NCBI GenBank assembly: GCA_033764775.1
Contig: JANRIQ010000006.1
Span: forward strand, 175,772-239,771
Direction: 5' to 3'
DNA length: 64,000 bases
Source: JAWXCE01 sp033764775
GTDB taxonomy: Bacteria; Pseudomonadota; Alphaproteobacteria; Rhizobiales; Rhodomicrobiaceae
The notes under the pieces are model-generated. The model was not told where the DNA came from and searched no databases. It saw only the letters and a list, made by a program, of their open reading frames with translations. The position numbers and the translations under genes are program-made. Below, in pieces: positions 16,101-24,340 of the stretch. Position 1 is the stretch's first letter, and each line of letters begins with the position of its first letter.

Positions 16101-18869
16101 CTACTCGGCGGGCGCGAGCGCCGCGGCCGGCTCCACCTTCACCGCGCAGAACTTGAACTCCGGGATTTTGCCGATGGGGTCGAGCTGCGGGTTGGTCAGC
16201 AGATTGGCCGCCGCCTCGACATAAGCGAACGGGATGAACACCACGTCGGTCTGGATGCCGGCGTCGGCCCGGGCGGCCAGCACTATGGAACCGCGCCGCG
16301 ACGTCACGCGGATGTCCTCACCCGCCGCCACGCCGAAGCGCTTCAACGTGTCCGGATGCATATAGGCCGTCGGCGCCGGCTCGAGCGCGTCGAGCACGCT
16401 TGCGCGCCGGGTCATGGCGCCCGTGTGCCAGTGTTCGAGCTGTCGGCCGGTGGTGAGGATGAGCGGATACTCCACGTCCGGGCGTTCGGCCGGCGGGACG
16501 ACCGAGGCGGGGACGAATTTGGCGCGGCCGCCCGCCCGTGGGAAGCCGTCGCCGAACACAACGATCTGGCCGGGGTCGGTGGGCGACAGGCTCGGATAGG
16601 TGACAGCGCTCTCGTCCATCAGCCGCTCCCACGTGATGTTGTCGAGCGACGGCATGCCGAGCTTCATCTCCGCGAACACCTCCGCCGGGCCGCTGTATTC
16701 CCAGCCGAGGCCAAGGCGTTTGGCGAGTTCCTGCGTGATCCACCAGTCCTCGCGCGCGTCGCCCGGAGCGTCGACGGCCTTGCGCCCCATCTGCACGGTG
16801 CGGTTGGTGTTGGTCACCGTGCCGTTCTTTTCGGGCCATGCGGTGGCGGGCAGCACCACATCGGCGAACATGGCGGTTTCGGTGAGGAAAATGTCCTGAA
16901 CAACGAGGTGTTCGAGCTTGGCGATCGCCGCGCGGGCGTGCTCCGCGTCGGGGTCGGACATCGCCGGGTTCTCGCCCATGATGTACATGCCCTTGATGTC
17001 GCCCGCATAGGCCGCGTTGATGATCTCGACCACGGTCAGGCCGGGTTGAGGGTCAAGCTCCGTGCCCCACAGGCTTTCGAAGTGCGCACGCACCTTCGGA
17101 TCCCCGACCTTTTGATAATCCGGGTAGACCATCGGGATGAGCCCGGCGTCGGAGGCGCCTTGCACGTTGTTTTGGCCGCGCAACGGATGCAGGCCCGTGC
17201 CGGGGCGGCCGACCTGGCCGCACATGAGCGCCAGCGCGATGAGGCAGCGGGCGTTGTCAGTGCCGTGCACGTGCTGCGAGACGCCCATGCCCCAGAAGAT
17301 CATCGCGCGGGAAGCCCGGCCGAAGGTGCGCGCCACGTCGCGGATGACCTCGGGCGCGATGCCGCAGACGGGCGCCATGGCCTCGGGCGTGAAGTCCTTC
17401 ACATGCGCCTTGATGTGCCCGAAATCCTCGGTGTTGGCCTGGATGTACTGCTCGTCGTATAGCCGCTCCTCGACGATGACATTCATCACGGCGTTCAGCA
17501 GCGCCACGTCGGTGCCAGGGCGGAACTGCACCATATGGCTGGCGTGCCGTTTCATGGCGTGGCCGCGCGGATCGAGCACGATGAGCTTGGCGCCGTTCTT
17601 GGCGGCCTGCTTGAAATAGGTGGCGGCGACGGGGTGGTTCTCGGTCGGGTTGGCGCCGATCAGCACGATCACGTCCGACTTCAGCGCCTCGTTGAAGCTC
17701 GCGGTGACTGCCCCCGAGCCGACGCCCTCCATCAGCGCCGCGACGGACGAGGCGTGGCACAGCCGGGTGCAGTGGTCGACGTTGTTGTGGTTGAACGCGG
17801 TGCGGATGAGCTTCTGGAACAGATAAGCTTCTTCGTTCGAGCATTTCGCCGAGCCGAAGCCGGCGATCGCGCGGCCCCCATGTAGCATCTTCAGCCGCGA
17901 AAGGCCGCCGGCCGCCACGTCGAGCGCCTCGTCCCATGTCGCCTCGCGGAAGTGGGTGAAGGGGTTCGCCATGTCCACGTTCACGCCCTTCGCCGCGCCG
18001 GGCTTACGAATGAGCGGTTTGGTGAGGCGCAGCGGGTTGTGCACGTAATCGAAGCCGAAGCGTCCCTTCACGCACAGCCTGTTCTCGTTCGCCGGACCTT
18101 CGCGGCCCTCCACATAGGCGATCTTGCCGTCCTTCAGCTTGTAAGTGAGCTGACAGCCGACGCCGCAATATGGACAGACCGAGTTCACCTCTTCCTCGAC
18201 AGCGCGGGAGCCGCGGCCCGTCGCCGCGTCGACGATGGAGAGCGGCATCAGCGCGCCGGTCGGGCAGGCCTGCACGCACTCGCCGCACGCGACGCAGGTG
18301 GAGGCGCCCATGGGATCGTGGAAATCGAAAACGATCTCGGAATGGTGGCCGCGATAGGCCATGCCGATCACGTCGTTGACCTGCACCTCGCGGCAGGCGC
18401 GGACGCACAGGTTGCACTGGATGCAGGCGTCGAGCTGCACGGCCATGGCGGGGTGCGAGTAGTCCGCGTGCGGCTGATGTTCGCGCTTCGGGAAGCGGCT
18501 GGACGCAACGCTCTGCTCGTCGGCCTGGCGCCAGAATTTGGCCGTTGCGTCATGCGCGTCGGCGCGGGCGGGCTGATCGGTCACGAGCATCTCGATGACC
18601 ATGGCGCGCGCCTTCACCGCCCGCTCGGACGCGGTTTTCACCGTCATGCCCTCGGACGGTTTGCGGATGCACGACGCGGCGAGCACGCGCTCTCCCTCGA
18701 TCTCCACCATGCAAGCGCGGCAGTTGCCGTCGGCGCGGTAGCCCGGCTCCGGCAGCCAGCACAGATGGGGAATCGTCGTGCCCAGACGCTGCGCCGCCTG
18801 CCAGATGGTTTCGCCGGGCAGGGCCATCACTTCGCGGCCGTCGAGCGTGAAGGTGATCGGTTTTGTCAT
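16101..18869 (-). CDS. fdh1A: NAD-linked formate dehydrogenase alpha subunit (Fdh1A type)
   Basis: A 922-aa cytosolic molybdenum/tungsten bis-MGD enzyme that oxidises formate to CO2. In order: an N-terminal [2Fe-2S] domain (C37, C50, C53, C67), a NuoG-like linker, a two-cluster ferredoxin domain (CIQCNLCVRAC at 149-159; CVACGECVQAC at 192-202), the [4Fe-4S] CPYCGVGC motif (231-238, fourth Cys 265) and the active-site C370-H371 in HCTRLCHASS. The catalytic residue is Cys, not selenocysteine. The His/Cys cluster of NuoG is replaced by a region with AHDATAKFW and no Cys set. The C-terminal domain carries TTGRQLEHWHTG. It follows fdh1B by 10 bases. This architecture matches the two-subunit Fdh1 of methylotrophs. 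Confidence 0.95.
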   Translation of the reverse strand: MTKPITFTLDGREVMALPGETIWQAAQRLGTTIPHLCWLPEPGYRADGNCRACMVEIEGERVLAASCIRKPSEGMTVKTASERAVKARAMVIEMLVTDQPARADAHDATAKFWRQADEQSVASSRFPKREHQPHADYSHPAMAVQLDACIQCNLCVRACREVQVNDVIGMAYRGHHSEIVFDFHDPMGASTCVACGECVQACPTGALMPLSIVDAATGRGSRAVEEEVNSVCPYCGVGCQLTYKLKDGKIAYVEGREGPANENRLCVKGRFGFDYVHNPLRLTKPLIRKPGAAKGVNVDMANPFTHFREATWDEALDVAAGGLSRLKMLHGGRAIAGFGSAKCSNEEAYLFQKLIRTAFNHNNVDHCTRLCHASSVAALMEGVGSGAVTASFNEALKSDVIVLIGANPTENHPVAATYFKQAAKNGAKLIVLDPRGHAMKRHASHMVQFRPGTDVALLNAVMNVIVEERLYDEQYIQANTEDFGHIKAHVKDFTPEAMAPVCGIAPEVIRDVARTFGRASRAMIFWGMGVSQHVHGTDNARCLIALALMCGQVGRPGTGLHPLRGQNNVQGASDAGLIPMVYPDYQKVGDPKVRAHFESLWGTELDPQPGLTVVEIINAAYAGDIKGMYIMGENPAMSDPDAEHARAAIAKLEHLVVQDIFLTETAMFADVVLPATAWPEKNGTVTNTNRTVQMGRKAVDAPGDAREDWWITQELAKRLGLGWEYSGPAEVFAEMKLGMPSLDNITWERLMDESAVTYPSLSPTDPGQIVVFGDGFPRAGGRAKFVPASVVPPAERPDVEYPLILTTGRQLEHWHTGAMTRRASVLDALEPAPTAYMHPDTLKRFGVAAGEDIRVTSRRGSIVLAARADAGIQTDVVFIPFAYVEAAANLLTNPQLDPIGKIPEFKFCAVKVEPAAALAPAE

Positions 18870-18879
18870 ATCTCGCGCC

Positions 18880-20733
18880 TTACGCCTTCGGTTTCTTGGG
18901 CTTGAGTTTATCCGGCTTCGACTGCGCGCCCGCCTCTTTCACCGTTCGCCCCTTTCGCGGCGGCATCTCGCCAACGGGGGCCTCGGCCTTCGCATATGCG
19001 CCTGCGTTACGCTTCTCCGCGGCCTGCGCGGGGCTGAGCGGCGGCTGCGACGCGAGGTCGTCGCGGAAATAGCGGAACACGGATTTGATCGGGTTCGGCG
19101 CGGCCTGCCCCAGCCCGCAGATGGAGGCGTCCGTCATCGCCTGGCTCAAATCCATCATGAGCGGTTCGTCCCAGGCGTCGCGCTCCATGAGCTTGACCGC
19201 CTTCTCGCAACCGACGCGGCACGGCGTGCATTGCCCGCAGGATTCTTCCTCGAAGAAGCGCAGCAGGTTGAGCGCCACGCCTTTGATATCGTCCTCATGC
19301 GAGAGAACGACAACGGCGCCGGAGCCGGTGAAGCAGCCATATTGCTCCAGCGTGCCGAAATCCATGGGCACATCGGCGAGGCTGGCGGGCAGGATGCCGC
19401 CAGAGGCGCCGCCGGGGAGATAGCCTTTGAACGTGTGGCCGTCGGCCATGCCGCCGCAATACTCGTTGAGCAGCTCGTTCATCGTGATGCCCGCGCCCGT
19501 GAGATAAACGCCCGGCTTTTTGACCCGGCCAGAGACCGACCACGAGCGCAGGCCCTTGCGCCCGTTCCGGCCCTGGCTCGCAAACCATTCCGGCCCGCGC
19601 TCCACGATCTCCCTGATCCAGAACACGGTCTCAGCGTTGTGCTCCAGCGTCGGGCGGCCGAACACGCCGACCTGCGCCACATAGGGCGGGCGGTGGCGCG
19701 GCAGGCCGCGGTTGCCCTCGATGCTCTCGATCATCGCGGACTCCTCGCCGCAGATGTAGGCGCCGGCCCCGCGCCGCAGGTCGAGATAGCCGGGGCGGAC
19801 GATCTCCGCCTCCTCCAGCTTGGCGATCTCCACGGCCAGCAGTTTCAGCACGGCGGCGTATTCGTCCCGCACATACAGGAAGCAGCGCTCCGCCTCCATC
19901 GCCCACGAGGCGATCAGCGCGCCCTCGATCATGCGGTGCGGGTCGCGTTCGAGGTAGTAGCGGTCCTTGAAGGTGCCCGGCTCGCCCTCGTCGGCGTTGA
20001 TGGCCACATAGCGCGGCCCCGGCGCGGCGCGCACGAACCCCCATTTTTTGCCTGCCGGGAAGCCTGCGCCGCCGAGGCCCCGTAGATTGGCGTCGAGAAG
20101 GATGCGCGCGATGTGCTCGGGCGTGTAGCCGCCCCGGCGGCAGGCTTCGAGCAGTGCGTAGCCGCCCTCGGCGCGGTAGGCGGCGAAATCCTTATAGGCG
20201 GGGATGACCGGCTCGACATCCCGCGCTCTAGCCGCTTGCGCCACCACGTCTGCGGTGATGCGCTCGAAATGCTTATGGCCCACGACGGCGGCAGGCGCCT
20301 TGTCGCATAGCCCCCAGCACGGCGCGGGCAGCACACGCACCTCGTCGGGCGAGACCTTGGCGCGGATTTCCTCAATGAGCGCATCGGCCCCATGCAGCGC
20401 GCAGGTGACCGAGTTGCACAACCGCACAGTGACGGGCGGCGGGGCGGCGTCGTCCTCCTTCACCACGGTGAAATGATGGTAGAACGTCGCGACCTCGTAA
20501 ACCTCCGCCATCGGCAGGCGCATGTCCTCGGCCAGCGCCCGCATATGCCGAGCGGTGAGACAGCCGAAGTGATCTTGAAGGCGGTGGAGATGCTCGATCA
20601 GCCTGTCGCGCGGATGGGGCGGCTCGCCGATTAGGCTGCGGACCTCGTCAAGCGCGCCGCCTTCGACCTGTCTGCCGCGGGCGAATTTCCGCGCCCTGCG
20701 CTTTTCCGGCGCGCCTGCTGATCCGTCCGCCAT
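18880..20733 (-). CDS. fdh1B: NAD-linked formate dehydrogenase beta subunit, NuoE-NuoF fusion (Fdh1B type)
   Basis: A 617-aa diaphorase subunit passing electrons from Fdh1A to NAD. The first 160 residues are a NuoE-like thioredoxin-fold [2Fe-2S] domain (C106, C111, C139, C143). The rest is NuoF-like: NADH/FMN segments GLRGLGGAGFPAG (218-228), NADEGEPGTFKDR (247-258), GAGAYICGEESA (322-333) and the [4Fe-4S] cluster SCGQCTPCRVGC (498-509) with C539. A Lys/Pro-rich tail (about 570-617) is extra. ATG at 20733 follows GGGAGCG and starts a short basic N-terminus; the upstream extension to 20889 was rejected. It is the first gene of the fdh operon, divergent from the SoxYZ-like gene. Confidence 0.95.
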   Translation of the reverse strand: MADGSAGAPEKRRARKFARGRQVEGGALDEVRSLIGEPPHPRDRLIEHLHRLQDHFGCLTARHMRALAEDMRLPMAEVYEVATFYHHFTVVKEDDAAPPPVTVRLCNSVTCALHGADALIEEIRAKVSPDEVRVLPAPCWGLCDKAPAAVVGHKHFERITADVVAQAARARDVEPVIPAYKDFAAYRAEGGYALLEACRRGGYTPEHIARILLDANLRGLGGAGFPAGKKWGFVRAAPGPRYVAINADEGEPGTFKDRYYLERDPHRMIEGALIASWAMEAERCFLYVRDEYAAVLKLLAVEIAKLEEAEIVRPGYLDLRRGAGAYICGEESAMIESIEGNRGLPRHRPPYVAQVGVFGRPTLEHNAETVFWIREIVERGPEWFASQGRNGRKGLRSWSVSGRVKKPGVYLTGAGITMNELLNEYCGGMADGHTFKGYLPGGASGGILPASLADVPMDFGTLEQYGCFTGSGAVVVLSHEDDIKGVALNLLRFFEEESCGQCTPCRVGCEKAVKLMERDAWDEPLMMDLSQAMTDASICGLGQAAPNPIKSVFRYFRDDLASQPPLSPAQAAEKRNAGAYAKAEAPVGEMPPRKGRTVKEAGAQSKPDKLKPKKPKA

Positions 20734-20945
20734 GCTAGCGCTCCCGATTTGGTTCCAACTGCAGCAAGCCGCCGTCGCGCCTCGTCCGGGCGCAAGCTGC
20801 CGCAAAAAACCGGATCGCAGGCGGCGATCCAGCCCCATCTCCCGGGAAAGAGCATAGAAAATCGGGGTGTTCCGGTCTATTTTATTCATCTAAAGGCGCA
20901 TGCCCGATCCATTAAGCCTTACAAAAGCAAGCTTGGGAGAAAACG

Positions 20946-21725
20946 ATGAGGAGGATGACAGGCCTATGGTTGCTGGCCGCGGCGGCGCTCGTTTCGCCGG
21001 CGGCCGCGCAGAGCGACAAGACCTGGGAGAGTTTCCGCGCCGACGTGTTCGGCTCGCGCCCGATCGCCGACGGGACGAACGTCATCACGCTGCAAGCGCC
21101 CGTGCGCGCCGAAGACGCCGCCATCACGCCGATTGACGTGGCGCCCGCGCCCGGCGCCAAGCCCATCAAGGCGCTGACACTCATCATCGACGAGAACCCA
21201 GCGCCGGTGGTGGCCTCGTTCTCATTCGGCCCCGGCGCCATGAACGCCGCCATTTCGACGCGGGTGCGCGTGGACAGCTATTCCTATGTGCGCGCCGTCG
21301 CCGAGTTGGAGGACGGCTCGCTGCACATGGTCAAAAAGTTCGTCAAGGCGTCTGGCGGATGCTCGGCCCCCGCCGGCAAGGATCACGACAAAGCCATCGC
21401 CGAGATGGGCAAAATGAAACTGCGCCAGTTCACGCCCAAGGACGGCGCGCGCGAGGCGCAGATCATGATCCGCCATCCGAACTACTCCGGGCTGCAGATG
21501 GATCAGCTGACGCGCAACTACACGCCCGCGCATTTCGTTCGCGACATCGAGATCAAGCGCGGCGACGAGCTGATTTTCCGCATGGAGGGCGGCATCTCGC
21601 TGAGTGAAGACCCCAACATCCGCTTCCTGTTCAAGCCCGGCGCAGGAGACATCAAGGTGACGGCGAAGGACACCGAGAGCAACGTGTGGACACAGTCCTG
21701 GCCGGTCGAGGCGCAAGGGTCTTAG
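20946..21725 (+). CDS. Quinoprotein-dehydrogenase-associated SoxYZ-like carrier
   Basis: A 259-aa periplasmic protein: signal peptide (MTGLWLLAAAALVSPAAAQ), a SoxY-like domain (about 25-138) and a SoxZ-like domain (about 150-255). The junction carries KASGGCSAP with Cys139, the place of the thiol that carries sulfur in SoxY, although here it is internal because the two domains are fused. Relatives occur near PQQ-dependent alcohol dehydrogenases, hence the family name; their actual cargo is not known. The ATG at 20946 follows GGGAGAAAACG. It is divergent from fdh1BA, which suits a C1-oxidation context. Confidence 0.88.
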   Translation: MRRMTGLWLLAAAALVSPAAAQSDKTWESFRADVFGSRPIADGTNVITLQAPVRAEDAAITPIDVAPAPGAKPIKALTLIIDENPAPVVASFSFGPGAMNAAISTRVRVDSYSYVRAVAELEDGSLHMVKKFVKASGGCSAPAGKDHDKAIAEMGKMKLRQFTPKDGAREAQIMIRHPNYSGLQMDQLTRNYTPAHFVRDIEIKRGDELIFRMEGGISLSEDPNIRFLFKPGAGDIKVTAKDTESNVWTQSWPVEAQGS

Positions 21726-21735
21726 GATAGGTTCG

Positions 21736-22380
21736 TTGACCCCGATCATCACCGCTTTCGCCGACTCGCCCGACGAGGGGCGCGGTTTGGCGCGCGACAT
21801 GCCCGTGCGCTGGGCGCTTGAGGAGGTGGGGCAGGCTTACAGCGTCCGCCTCGTGACGTTCGAGGAGATGAAAGAGCCGGCGCACCGCGCGCGGCATCCG
21901 TTCGGGCAAATTCCGACCTATGAACTTGGCGACTTGGCGCTGTTCGAGTCCGGAGCGATCGTCTTTCACATCGCCGAGCGTTACGCCGGACTTTTGCCGG
22001 AGGACGCCGATGCGCGGGCGCGGGCCGTCACATGGATGTTCGCCGCCCTTAGCACGATCGAGCCGCCGATCGTGGAGTTGGAGATGGCGTCGCTGGTGGA
22101 GGATGAGAAGCCGTGGCATGAGGAGCGCCTGCCGATGCTTGAGGAGCGGGTTCACACGCGGCTTCGCGATTTGTCCTCCCGGCTCGGCGCGGCTGAATGG
22201 CTCGATCGCCGTTTCACGGCCGGCGACCTCATGATGGCGACGGTGTTGCGCCGCCTGAAGGGCGCGAACCTCCTGGAAACGCACGCGAACTTGACGGATT
22301 ACGTCGCCCGGGCGGAATCGCGCCCCGCGTTCAAAAGGGCTTTCGCGGCGCAACTGGCGGTGTTCGAGAACCGGCGCTAA
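21736..22380 (+). CDS. Glutathione S-transferase family protein
   Basis: A 214-aa GST-like protein. The N-terminal thioredoxin-like domain contains DMPVRWALEEVGQAYSVRL, HPFGQIPTYELGDL and FESGAIVFHIAERY; the C-terminal all-helical domain carries AEWLDRRFTAGDLMMATVL. The start is a TTG at 21736, ten bases after the upstream stop and behind AGGATAGG; the next in-frame ATG would remove strand beta1, so TTG is preferred. The true substrate is unknown. Co-transcription with the SoxYZ-like gene is likely from the spacing. Confidence 0.87.
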   Translation: MTPIITAFADSPDEGRGLARDMPVRWALEEVGQAYSVRLVTFEEMKEPAHRARHPFGQIPTYELGDLALFESGAIVFHIAERYAGLLPEDADARARAVTWMFAALSTIEPPIVELEMASLVEDEKPWHEERLPMLEERVHTRLRDLSSRLGAAEWLDRRFTAGDLMMATVLRRLKGANLLETHANLTDYVARAESRPAFKRAFAAQLAVFENRR

Positions 22381-22384
22381 TCCC

Positions 22385-23233
22385 TCACCAGGCCAACCGG
22401 GCTTGCGCCGCCACCGGGCGGAACGACGTCTTATCGAACAGCGCGGCCAGGCTTTCCGCATCAAGCCCGGCGCGACCCATATGCACGCCGCTGGCGATGA
22501 ACAGCGCGTCAACGCCGAAAATCGCGGCGCCGAGAATGTCGGTGTAAACGCCGTCGCCGATCGCGAGGATGCGCGACGCGCCCGCGTCCACGCCCAGCTT
22601 GTGAAGCGCCAGCTCGTAAATCGGCGCATGCGGTTTCCCCGCATACACGACCGCGCCGCCCATCTGCTCGTAAAGCGCGGCGAGCGCCCCCGCGCAATAG
22701 ATGACCGTATCGCCCCGCTCGACCTTATGATCCGGGTTGGCGCACACCATCGGAACTGTGCGGGCCGCGAGCGCAGTGAACAACGCGCGGTAATCCTCGG
22801 GCGTTTCGGTCTCGTCGTGGAACGGGCCGGAGTTGAGGATGAAATCCGCCTCGTCAGGGCCGACGCGGCGCAAATCGAGACCCTCCAATATGGGCTTATC
22901 ACGCTCCGGCCCCAGATGGAACACGGCTTGCCCGGCCCTCTCGCGCAGCAGCCGCATTGTGACGTCGCCCGATGTGGCGATGGCGTCATATACGCCGTCG
23001 ATGCCCATGGCCGCGAGCTGGGCCGCCACGAACTCGGTGGGGCGCGGCGCATTGGTGATGAGCGCGACCTTGCCGCCTTGGGCGCGAAACGTCCGGCATG
23101 CGTCCGCCGCGCTCGGGAACGGCGACACGCCGTTGTGCAGCACGCCCCAGATGTCGCACAGCCACACGCCGTAGCGCGAAGCCAATTCGGCGATTGACGG
23201 CGCGATCGGGATGGGCGGCGGAATATGGAGCAT
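22385..23233 (-). CDS. HAD class IIA hydrolase (TIGR01459-type)
   Basis: A 282-aa HAD-superfamily protein. Motif I reads CDIWGVLHNG (Asp27), where the second Asp of typical phosphatases is Trp, as is usual in this alphaproteobacterial subfamily. Motif II is in KVALITNAPRP and motif III in YAGKPHAPIYELAL and AIGDGVYTDILGAAIFG. Related to NagD-type sugar phosphatases, but the substrate is unknown. ATG at 23233 gives the normal N-terminus; an in-frame GTG at 23278 overlaps the upstream hydrolase stop as GTGA and is the alternative start. Convergent with the GST gene. Confidence 0.87.
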   Translation of the reverse strand: MLHIPPPIPIAPSIAELASRYGVWLCDIWGVLHNGVSPFPSAADACRTFRAQGGKVALITNAPRPTEFVAAQLAAMGIDGVYDAIATSGDVTMRLLRERAGQAVFHLGPERDKPILEGLDLRRVGPDEADFILNSGPFHDETETPEDYRALFTALAARTVPMVCANPDHKVERGDTVIYCAGALAALYEQMGGAVVYAGKPHAPIYELALHKLGVDAGASRILAIGDGVYTDILGAAIFGVDALFIASGVHMGRAGLDAESLAALFDKTSFRPVAAQARLAW

Positions 23234-23274
23234 GGGCGCTCGGTAGCCCTGCGCCGCCGGGCCGTCAAGCAAAC

Positions 23275-24111
23275 TCACGCGTGCGCGTCCATATGCTCCA
23301 GGATCAGCTCATTGACCCGGCGGGTGTGGGTATAGGGGCTCATATGGCCGGCGCCGCGCACCTCCACGACCTCCACCTTGGGCAGCGCGGCGGCGAGAAC
23401 GCCAGTCACCGCCCGAGCCGGCGCCGGGGTCTTCGACCCGAAAATGAGCCGCGTCGGGGCGCTCACGGTCGCGTAGTCCTCGATGCGCAACGCGAGGCTG
23501 TCGAGCAACTCGAACTCTAGCGCCGTCTTGGCCATGGTTTCGAACACGCTCGCCTTCACCCGCTTTGGCGCCAGCCACCAGCGCCACGGACCGACCCAGA
23601 ACCCCATATACGCCGCCGCCGCGCCCCGCTCATCCCCCTGAACCATCGCGGCGCGGACACGGCCCACGAGCGCGGCGACCTGCGCCTCCTCGCGCCGGAA
23701 CGGACCGCCGCGAAGCAAATGGAAGGACGGCGGCTCGATGAGCGTCAGGCTCCGCACTTGGCCGCGCATCAGCCGCGCCGCCTCCAGCGCCATGGCGGCG
23801 CCGTACGAATGCCCGACCAAATGCGCCGGACCGTCCTGCATCCGGCGCAGGGTGAGCAGCATGTCCACGTCCAACATGGGGTCGAGCGCGGCCCCGGGCC
23901 GCACCCTTCCGGACCTGCCATAACCGGCAAGATCTGGCGCAATGGCGCGATAGCGCCCGCCAAGCGCGGCGATAAGCGGCAGCCACTCCTTATGGGAGGC
24001 GCTGGAGCAATGGGCGAGCAGCGCGAGCGGGCCGCGGCCCGTGTCAAGATAGGCGAAATCGCGTCCGCCGACCTGGATGTAGCGCAGCCCGCCATCGTCT
24101 TGTTTCAACAT
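23275..24111 (-). CDS. Alpha/beta hydrolase
   Basis: A 278-aa cytosolic alpha/beta-hydrolase fold protein. The oxyanion region LLAHCSSASHKEW, the APDLAGYGRSG strand-loop, the nucleophile elbow GHSYG (Ser102) and the C-terminal catalytic His in GAGHMSPYTHTRRVNE are present; the acidic residue probably lies in LIFGSKTPAP... region. Substrate unknown. ATG at 24111 is the first start of the frame. It is transcribed with the downstream HAD hydrolase (4-base relation if the GTG start of that gene is used) and is divergent from the ATP-grasp cluster. Confidence 0.87.
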   Translation of the reverse strand: MLKQDDGGLRYIQVGGRDFAYLDTGRGPLALLAHCSSASHKEWLPLIAALGGRYRAIAPDLAGYGRSGRVRPGAALDPMLDVDMLLTLRRMQDGPAHLVGHSYGAAMALEAARLMRGQVRSLTLIEPPSFHLLRGGPFRREEAQVAALVGRVRAAMVQGDERGAAAAYMGFWVGPWRWWLAPKRVKASVFETMAKTALEFELLDSLALRIEDYATVSAPTRLIFGSKTPAPARAVTGVLAAALPKVEVVEVRGAGHMSPYTHTRRVNELILEHMDAHA

Positions 24112-24340
24112 GCTTCCGCCATTCTTGGCCTGCGCTTCGCGACGATACGGCGTCGCGCCGCCGCAAAACCCGCCGAACGCCCATCCATGCGGCGCCTAAA
24201 ATGAGGCAAATGCTTGTTTCCTGAGCAGTTTTTTGTATTCCAGCCGTGCTGCACGCTATGGTACTCTGTTTGCTAAGGTTACGTGTGCTGAATTCCAACT
24301 TTGGCGCTTTGGGCAATCCTGGCAAGGGCGAACAACATTT

